Of a stretch of 64,000 nt of DNA, positions 59,273 to 64,000 are shown one piece after another. Source of the DNA: Natronoarchaeum mannanilyticum (GTDB lineage Archaea; Halobacteriota; Halobacteria; Halobacteriales; Natronoarchaeaceae); NCBI RefSeq assembly GCF_039522665.1, contig NZ_BAAADV010000007.1, positions 558,001 through 622,000 of the forward strand, in the 5' to 3' direction. How positions within the stretch are numbered: the stretch's first letter is position 1; every line of letters begins with the position of its first letter. The notes beneath the pieces were generated by a model. That model saw nothing but the letters and a program-made list of their open reading frames with translations. It ran no database searches and was not told where the DNA came from. The translations under genes were made by a program, and so were the position numbers.

Positions 59273-60030
59273 CCGATGTAGCGCAGATCGTCGTCGCTCG
59301 GGACGTTGGGCTGCTGTTGTTGCTCCATCTCCTGGATCTTGCCGATGACTTCCTCCATCTCCTCGGCGCGGTCCTCCAGGTCCGCGAAGTCGACCTCGAA
59401 GTCGAGCTGGTCCTGCAGGATCTCCAGCACGGCCTGGGCGCTCTTGGGATCGACGAGGTAGCCGCTGGTCTCGCCCATCAGGCAGGCCGCGTCGACGCCG
59501 CGACGCTCGCCCAGCCCGAGCAGGAGGCCGCTGACGCCGACGATGCCGCCGGCGGGCTCGTCCTCCCGGAACTCGACGTCCAGCTCTTCGAGGGCGTCGA
59601 CGAGCGCCTCGCCCGTGGCGGCGCCGAGCACGTCGTACTCCTCGATGAGTTCGCCCGTCGGGACGCCGCCGAGCGCGTACACCTCGGAGACGTCAAAGTC
59701 CTCGGCGACGTCGAGGAAGGCGTCGGTCAGTCGGTAGTGGCCCTCGTTGCTCTGGGCCTGGTTGTCGCCCGTGAGAACGAGCAGGTCCCGACCCTCCGTC
59801 TCGACGGCGTGGAACTCCGCGCTGGTGAGCTCGGCGACGCCCTCGTCGCCGACCTCGACCTGCGGCGGGAAGTGCTCGGAGTAGACGCGGCGCACGAGCG
59901 TCCCGTCGAGCTCGTCGAGCAGGTGCTCGGCGGCGAGCTTGCCGACGTGGCCGACGCCGGGCAGCCCCTCGACGAGCACCGGATCGTCCAGTTCGGCCTC
60001 AGCGACCGCCTCGATGTCGAGTTCGTCCAT
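59269..60030 (-). CDS. Proteasome assembly chaperone (PAC2) family protein
   Basis: 253 residues with PAC2 hallmarks: PVLVEGLPGVGHVGKLAAEHL, SEHFPPQVEVGDEG, LLVLTGDNQAQSNEGHYRLT, VYALGGVPTGEL and GVSGLLLGLGERRGVDAACL. Eukaryotic PAC2 helps build the alpha ring; archaeal function is less clear. It ends the L44e-S27e-aIF2alpha-Nop10 operon, five bases after Nop10. Confidence 0.93.
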   Translation of the reverse strand: MDELDIEAVAEAELDDPVLVEGLPGVGHVGKLAAEHLLDELDGTLVRRVYSEHFPPQVEVGDEGVAELTSAEFHAVETEGRDLLVLTGDNQAQSNEGHYRLTDAFLDVAEDFDVSEVYALGGVPTGELIEEYDVLGAATGEALVDALEELDVEFREDEPAGGIVGVSGLLLGLGERRGVDAACLMGETSGYLVDPKSAQAVLEILQDQLDFEVDFADLEDRAEEMEEVIGKIQEMEQQQQPNVPSDDDLRYIG

Positions 60031-60035
60031 ACGGC

Positions 60036-60218
60036 TTACTCCCGGTCGCGGCGCTTAAGTGAGCGTCGGTACTCCCCGTAGGAATCCTCGGGGTCGAACG
60101 GCGCGGGCGCGCTGTTGACGGCGTCGGCGCCGCAGTCGGGACATTCGGTAGAAAGGGTGTACACCGGGCGATCGTGGCGGTCGCGCCACGCCGAACACAC
60201 CCGGATGTCCGCCTTCAT
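60036..60218 (-). CDS. nop10: Ribosome biogenesis protein Nop10
   Basis: 60 residues, the full family length. MKADIRVCSAW, RPVYTLSTECPDCGADAVNSA and PFDPEDSYGEYRRSLKRR match archaeal Nop10, a zinc-binding subunit of H/ACA guide RNPs working with Cbf5, L7Ae and Gar1 in pseudouridylation. A lone N-terminal Cys plus the CPDC pair are present. Sits between aIF2-alpha and PAC2 as in most archaea. Confidence 0.96.
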   Translation of the reverse strand: MKADIRVCSAWRDRHDRPVYTLSTECPDCGADAVNSAPAPFDPEDSYGEYRRSLKRRDRE

Positions 60219-60224
60219 CGTCGA

Positions 60225-61025
60225 TTACTCTTCTTCGGTGCGCCGGTCGCGGTGGAAGCCGCCGGTGCCGCCGATCTCCTCGATGGCCGCGATGGCCCGG
60301 TCGGCGCTCTCCTCGAGCTGGGACTCGGCGGTCTTGTAGTTGGGCGCCCGCACCTTGATGCGGTACTCGGGCGAGCCGACGTAGGTCACTTCCAGATCGA
60401 CCTCGTCGGGAACTTCGCCGTTGCCCTCGGCGGCCTGCAGGGCCTCCTTGATCGCGTCGACGCCCTCGCTGGTGCCGCATTCGAGGTCGACGTAGCCGGT
60501 GACGTCGACGTACGGCACCGAGACGTTCTCGCGAGCCGTCTCGACCAGGGCGTCGATGTCGTCGTCGTCGAGTTCCGTGGGTTCGAGCGCCTCCTCGCCG
60601 TGGATCGCGGCCTCCTCGAAGCCGGCGTAGAGGCTGCCGAACTCCGCGAGGAGCTCGTTGGCGACCCGGGCGTACTCGTCGTCGTCGACGTCCTCGCCGA
60701 ACGCCAGCAGCATCCAGTTGTCGGCCTTCTGCTCGTTTTTCCACTCCTGGATCTTGTCCGAGCGCTGGTGGTCGTTGACGTCCTTGATCGAGAGGTCGAT
60801 CTGCTGGGCGTCCTCGTCGACGTCCAAGACCTTGGCGACGACGGTCTGACCCTCGCGGACGTGATCCCGGACGTTCTTGATCCAGCCGGAGGCGACCTCG
60901 CTGATGTGGGTCAGCCCCCGCTTGTCCTCGTACTCCTTGAGGTCCACGAAGACGCCGAAGTCCTCGATCTCGTCGACCTCGCCGACTACGAGTTCGCCGG
61001 ATTCGGGCCAGCCGCTATATTGCAT
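60225..61025 (-). CDS. eif2a: Translation initiation factor 2 alpha subunit
   Basis: 266 residues: an S1 domain at the N-terminus ([60 protein letters not shown]), a helical middle domain ([20 protein letters not shown]), and the C-terminal alpha/beta domain ([29 protein letters not shown]). It forms the aIF2 trimer that delivers initiator tRNA, whose gene lies at 62984. GAGGTGATCC precedes the start codon as an SD-like sequence. Confidence 0.97.
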   Translation of the reverse strand: MQYSGWPESGELVVGEVDEIEDFGVFVDLKEYEDKRGLTHISEVASGWIKNVRDHVREGQTVVAKVLDVDEDAQQIDLSIKDVNDHQRSDKIQEWKNEQKADNWMLLAFGEDVDDDEYARVANELLAEFGSLYAGFEEAAIHGEEALEPTELDDDDIDALVETARENVSVPYVDVTGYVDLECGTSEGVDAIKEALQAAEGNGEVPDEVDLEVTYVGSPEYRIKVRAPNYKTAESQLEESADRAIAAIEEIGGTGGFHRDRRTEEE

Positions 61026-61046
61026 TCGGGATCACCTCGGGTGCGT

Positions 61047-61220
61047 TCACCGCGCCTCGACGGTCTCCAAGACTTCGCCCTCGAAGACGGCCTTGCCGCC
61101 GGTGGGGCGCGCGAGCGTGTGCCCGCAGACGGCGCAGGCGACCTCGCTGGATGCCTTGCCGAAGACGACCTGTTCGTTCTCGCAGTCCGGGCATTCGACG
61201 CTGAAAAAGTTTCCTGCCAT
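61047..61220 (-). CDS. rps27e: 30S ribosomal protein S27e
   Basis: 57 residues with a four-Cys zinc ribbon: VECPDCENEQVVFGKASSEV and ACAVCGHTLARPTGGKA. Typical short archaeal S27e. The start follows the L44e stop by five bases with an SD-like GGAGTGATC inside that gene's end. Confidence 0.97.
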   Translation of the reverse strand: MAGNFFSVECPDCENEQVVFGKASSEVACAVCGHTLARPTGGKAVFEGEVLETVEAR

Positions 61221-61225
61221 TGTGA

Positions 61226-61504
61226 TCACTCCTGGAACGTCAGGCGGCCGGCGCGCCATCCCTCGCGGAGGTGGGCCTTGCCGCAGTCGCCGCAGCGGTA
61301 CTTGAGGTCGGTCTTCTTGGTGGGCTTGTCGCCACCGGGCACCTTCGAGAACTTGCCGTCGTTCCCGATGCCCTTGTTGCGCTTCTCCTGTCGATCGATC
61401 CACTTCATGCCGGTCTGGCGTCCCGTCCGGACCTTCTCGACCTCGTGCTCGTTGTGCTCGTTACAGTGCGGGCAGTACGTGTTGAATCGGCGTGGCATCT
61501 CCAT
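61226..61504 (-). CDS. rpl44e: 50S ribosomal protein L44e
   Basis: 92 residues: [20 protein letters not shown], a basic middle ([12 protein letters not shown]) and the second zinc pair [16 protein letters not shown]. The family start is the ATG two codons before PRRF. First gene of the five-gene operon. Confidence 0.97.
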   Translation of the reverse strand: MEMPRRFNTYCPHCNEHNEHEVEKVRTGRQTGMKWIDRQEKRNKGIGNDGKFSKVPGGDKPTKKTDLKYRCGDCGKAHLREGWRAGRLTFQE

Positions 61505-61651
61505 AGATATCGATCTCCTTGGAACGTGGTTGGCAACGGTCGCTTAAAACGCGTTTGGTTCGGACCAGCGACGCGTCGCTCGGATCGCGCTCGCGCCGGG
61601 AGACGCGAGAGTCTCGAAGCGCTTAATTGGCGTTCGTCCGAAACCCCGTCC

Positions 61652-61906
61652 ATGAAGCGCCTCATCATCACCGGGGATCCGGGCGTCCGTCGGGACGGCA
61701 TCGTCGAGGTCGACGGCGAGGAGCTGACGCTGTTCCAGATCAACCGCAACGGCGAGTGGCACGGCCCCGAGGAGGTCCAGCTCTGGTGCGTCGCGGGCAG
61801 CGAAGACGAGCGCGAAGCCTACGACAAGCGCGAGTACATCCCCCACTTCCTTGACGTCGAGCGGCTCGATGCCGGCGACGTGACGGTCGTCCAGAAGGCG
61901 GGTTAG
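61652..61906 (+). CDS. HAH_0734 family small protein
   Basis: 84 residues: MKRLIITGDPGVRRDGIVEV, GEELTLFQINRNGEWHGPEE, VQLWCVAGSEDEREAYDKRE. This matches a short conserved haloarchaeal family of unknown role, probably a small beta-rich fold. A GCTTAATTGG box about 30 bp upstream supports the ATG at 61652. Convergent with mgsA. Confidence 0.82.
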   Translation: MKRLIITGDPGVRRDGIVEVDGEELTLFQINRNGEWHGPEEVQLWCVAGSEDEREAYDKREYIPHFLDVERLDAGDVTVVQKAG

Positions 61907-61931
61907 CGGTCCGCGAGCCGGGATCGGTCGA

Positions 61932-62300
61932 TCAGTCCGCGAGCCCTTCGATGAGAAACTCCGCCGACGAGCGGTTCGTCGCCAGCGGAACGTCCTTGAC
62001 GTCGCAGACCCGCAGCAGCGCGGTGATGTCGGGCTCGTGGGGCTGGGCGGTCAGCGGATCCCGCAGGAAGATGATGCCGTCGATGATCCCGTCGGCGACC
62101 TCGGCGCCGATCATCATGTCGCCGCCGAGCGGCCCCGACTCCTTGCGCTCGACCTCCAGATCGGTCTCTTCCATCAGGCGCTTGCCGGTCGTCCCCGTCG
62201 CGAGCAGCTCGAAGTTCGAGAGCGTCCCCTCGTGATTCTGCGCGAACTCGATCAGCGACGGCTTCTCCTCGTCGTGGGCGATGAGCGCGACGCGCGTCAT
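61932..62300 (-). CDS. mgsA: Methylglyoxal synthase
   Basis: 122 residues, close to the family length. [60 protein letters not shown] and [20 protein letters not shown] contain the phosphate-binding TGTTG and the catalytic Asp of the LGGD loop and FLRDP. It converts dihydroxyacetone phosphate to methylglyoxal and phosphate. Confidence 0.95.
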   Translation of the reverse strand: MTRVALIAHDEEKPSLIEFAQNHEGTLSNFELLATGTTGKRLMEETDLEVERKESGPLGGDMMIGAEVADGIIDGIIFLRDPLTAQPHEPDITALLRVCDVKDVPLATNRSSAEFLIEGLAD

Positions 62301-62390
62301 ACCCGTGGCTCGTCGGACGAACAGTTAGTCGTTGTGCACTCGAATCCGCGGCCGAACGATTTAACACCGCGAGGCAGAGAATCACGTCCG

Positions 62391-62477
62391 ATGCAGAGCC
62401 CCCAGGGACGCGAGACCAGCCGCGAGCGCTTGCTCGCGCCGGCGAGGACGGACGTGAGTGCCGCCGGCAAGCACTAA
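62391..62477 (+). CDS. Possible 28-residue leader peptide before gtrA
   Basis: Starting MQSPQGRETSRERLLAPART and ending with TAA at 62475-62477, whose last A is the first base of the gtrA ATG. A GATTTAACACC box lies about 33 bp upstream of its ATG, so a leaderless transcript would begin here and translate gtrA by re-initiation. No homologue is recognised. Confidence 0.4.
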   Translation: MQSPQGRETSRERLLAPARTDVSAAGKH

Positions 62478-62923
62478 TGGCGGGGGAGTCGACGCTGCGG
62501 ATTCTCCAGAATCGGGTTCGAGCGATGCTCAGCAGCGGTCGGCTGCTTCGGTTCGCGACAGTCGGGGTCGCCGGGACGACCGTCGACTTCGCGATACTGA
62601 TCGCGCTGGTGGAACTTCACGCGTTTCCGCCCGCAATCGCCAAACTCGTCGGCGCCGAGACCGCGATCATCGTGATGTTTCTGGTCAACGAACACTGGAC
62701 GTTTTCGGAGTGGGGACGGTCCGGTATTCGGCCGCTACTCAGACGGCTTCTCACCTCGAACCTCGTGCGGACCGGCGGCCTCGTCGTCGCCACCGGCGTC
62801 CTCGCACTGCTGGTGTACTACGGGGATGTGCAGTACCTGCTGGCCAACGCCGTCGGGATCGCCTGCGGGTTCGTCGTCAACTTCCTCGCGGAGAGCTACT
62901 TCACCTGGCGGGTCCATCGGTAG
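62477..62923 (+). CDS. GtrA family membrane protein
   Basis: 148 residues, four membrane helices (about 25-45, 50-70, 92-112, 118-138). RFATVGVAGTTVDFAILIAL and NAVGIACGFVVNFLAESYFT are family landmarks, along with NEHWTFSEW. GtrA proteins are linked to polyisoprenyl-sugar handling in cell-envelope glycosylation. A TAATG overlap ties it to the 28-codon frame upstream. Confidence 0.88.
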   Translation: MAGESTLRILQNRVRAMLSSGRLLRFATVGVAGTTVDFAILIALVELHAFPPAIAKLVGAETAIIVMFLVNEHWTFSEWGRSGIRPLLRRLLTSNLVRTGGLVVATGVLALLVYYGDVQYLLANAVGIACGFVVNFLAESYFTWRVHR

Positions 62924-62983
62924 AAACTCCCACAGGGCGTCCGAAACGCAACCCTTAACTAGCGGACGGCGGTACGAAATGGT

Positions 62984-63058
62984 AGCGGGATGGGATAGCC
63001 AGGAGATTCCGGCGGGCTCATAACCCGCAGACCGGTGGTTCAAATCCACCTCCCGCTA
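62984..63058 (+). tRNA. Initiator tRNA-Met (anticodon CAU)
   Basis: 75 nt. The acceptor AGCGGGA pairs with TCCCGCT, so position 1 is an A:U pair as in archaeal initiators, with discriminator A at 63058. The anticodon stem GCGGG/CCCGC encloses CTCATAA with the three G:C pairs characteristic of initiators. T arm: GTGGTTCAAATCCAC. CCA is not encoded; no intron is seen. Confidence 0.97.
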
Positions 63059-63131
63059 CTTCTTCCGAATCCAACTCTCAAGCGAGGCGTTTTATCGCCG
63101 AGCAACTGCTGGATTCGGAGGAGTACGACGA

Positions 63132-63196
63132 GTGGATTTGAACGAGAGAAACGCGAGCGGAGCGAGCGTTTCGCGTTGTTCAAATCCACCTCCCGC
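63132..63196 (+). repeat. tRNA-Met 3'-end copy with hairpin and inverted T arm
   Basis: 63178-63196 repeats 19 nt of the tRNA-Met 3' half (63038-63056). The inverted T arm GTGGATTTGAAC (63132-63143) pairs with GTTCAAATCCAC (63178-63189), and a hairpin with arms GAAACGC/GCGTTTC (63148-63154/63166-63172) lies between, its loop being GAGCGGAGCGA. Architecture is the same as downstream of tRNA-Leu. The rest of the gap 63197-63406 shows no recognised gene or RNA. Confidence 0.95.
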
Positions 63197-63406
63197 CGCT
63201 GCGGTCGGAGAACCCCGCCGACCGGTCCGTGCGAACGCCTTATCTCCGAGTCGGGCCTACATCGCTACAGCAACCGATCGTCCACAGTGTGCGTCCGCCG
63301 GCACGGCGGTGGACGCAGCGACGGCGGTGCAGTCGACCCTCGCCGTAGTTTCCGCGTGGTTCGCATACAGAGTTCACGCGTCGTTGTCGGAGAGCGGACC
63401 ACAACA

Positions 63407-63520
63407 ATGAGTCACCAACAACAGTTCGGCCAAGCGGCGCGGCGCCGAGGCGACACCAGACCGGGCGTGCTCGCAGAGATAGTGCGGAGCGACCGCACGG
63501 ACAGCGAGGTCGACGAGTGA
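63407..63520 (+). CDS. Short protein coupled to a sensor gene
   Basis: 37 residues: MSHQQQFGQAARRRGDTRPG, VLAEIVRSDRTDSEVDE. Not recognised; the C-terminal half is charged and helical. Its TGA overlaps the GTG of the next gene (GTGA, 63517-63520), the usual sign of translational coupling, which supports coding. Confidence 0.5.
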   Translation: MSHQQQFGQAARRRGDTRPGVLAEIVRSDRTDSEVDE

Positions 63521-64000
63521 GCCGGTGGCAGCGCGGAGTCTACCTGCTCGGCGTCTCGTTGATTCTTTTCGCAATCGGCCAATCGACGATGAAGGTGCTC
63601 GGCGGCGGCGCCCCGTTCGAGGCGGCGATCGACTTCCTGCTGATCGGGTTCGCCGGCGCGCTGGTGCTGGTCGTCGGGAGCTGGCTGCCCGAAGCCGACC
63701 TGCCGCCGGAGCTGTACCCGCGGATCATCGGCTGGTGTCTGGGCGGGGTCGGCGTCATGCTAACGCTGCTGGCATTGCGGGCCGTGCATCCGGGCGTCAC
63801 GACCTCGTTCTCCTACGGTACCAGAGCGCTCTCGATAACGATCGGATCGATCGCGGGGCTCGGAATCGGCATCCACGAGGCTCGGGCCATCGCCCGCGAG
63901 CGTACGCTCGTCGAGCGAAACGACGAGCTGCGGCGCACGCAGGAACGGCTCGAACGCGCGAACGGGGAGTTGACCCGCGTCCAGGGCGAGCTCGAAGACA
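63517..64000 (+). CDS. Membrane sensor protein, N-terminal part (runs off the right edge)
   Basis: 161 visible residues from a GTG start. Four membrane helices (about 7-25, 35-55, 65-88, 98-118) are followed by a coiled-coil (RERTLVERNDELRRTQERLE, NGELTRVQGELED) like the linker before the histidine-kinase module of haloarchaeal four-helix sensors. The kinase part lies beyond the window, so the class is inferred. Confidence 0.65.
   Translation, partial: MSRWQRGVYLLGVSLILFAIGQSTMKVLGGGAPFEAAIDFLLIGFAGALVLVVGSWLPEADLPPELYPRIIGWCLGGVGVMLTLLALRAVHPGVTTSFSYGTRALSITIGSIAGLGIGIHEARAIARERTLVERNDELRRTQERLERANGELTRVQGELED

Overview
The window is chromosomal DNA of a halophilic archaeon (class Halobacteria). 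The evidence is high GC, acidic proteins, AT-rich promoter boxes about 25-30 bp upstream of start codons (leaderless initiation), ATGA/GTGA gene overlaps, archaeal information-processing genes (TFB, RNase P p30 and Pop5 subunits, proteasome alpha, L44e, S27e, aIF2-alpha, Nop10), Tat lipoprotein signals and haloarchaea-specific families (HalX response regulator, ThiR, HAH_0734). A Haloarculaceae-like genus is plausible but is not settled by the sequence.

Layout. 1-3.2 kb: methylmalonyl-CoA mutase (cut by the window edge), Trm56, a zinc-finger microprotein, a membrane/winged-helix protein and an Lrp regulator. 3.2-9.6 kb: an aminotransferase, repeat element A, a divergent SDR, ThiR, a degenerate PAS/GAF kinase-like protein and a HalX regulator. 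9.7-20.5 kb: purL, a PHP protein coupled to an asparagine-synthase-like protein, acyl-CoA dehydrogenase, a kinase-like protein, CBS-ParB, NUDIX and tandem Usp. 20.5-31.7 kb: TFB, a hydrolase, element D, gatCA, a 1364-aa pilin-like/CARDB/VWA surface protein, cysS and an Ogg-like glycosylase. 31.7-42.9 kb: monothiol glutaredoxin plus BolA, a family 4-like UDG, element B, the rnp3-methyltransferase-rnp2-psmA operon, membrane proteins and an AT-richer lone type I restriction-like gene. 43-55.2 kb: tRNA-Leu, a one-cyclin TFB-like protein, coaD, gshA, a metal block (Lrp-TRASH, halocyanin-like protein, zinc-type ABC transporter) and ADP-forming acyl-CoA synthetase coupled to a BioD/DRTGG protein. 55.2-64 kb: a lipoprotein, an AT-richer zinc-ribbon gene, thiolase plus DUF35 protein, element C, the L44e-S27e-aIF2alpha-Nop10-PAC2 operon, mgsA, gtrA, initiator tRNA-Met and the start of a membrane sensor.

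The most unusual content is non-coding. Four large intergenic elements (A about 4.43-5.11 kb, B 34.64-35.15 kb inverted, D 22.6-22.8 kb, C 58.98-59.27 kb) are built from hairpins whose terminal loops are conserved while their stems differ from copy to copy but remain complementary. The commonest loop, GAGCGAAGCGA or a one-base variant, also sits at the centre of two composite palindromes immediately downstream of tRNA-Leu and of initiator tRNA-Met. Each of those carries a duplicated tRNA 3' end plus an inverted copy of its T arm. Some hairpins have been inserted into the loops of others. A second loop class appears as a pair at 57226-57299. I do not recall a described family with this architecture; whether it is mobile DNA, structured RNA or a replication by-product cannot be decided from one window.

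No rRNA, CRISPR array, transposase gene or complete provirus was seen.
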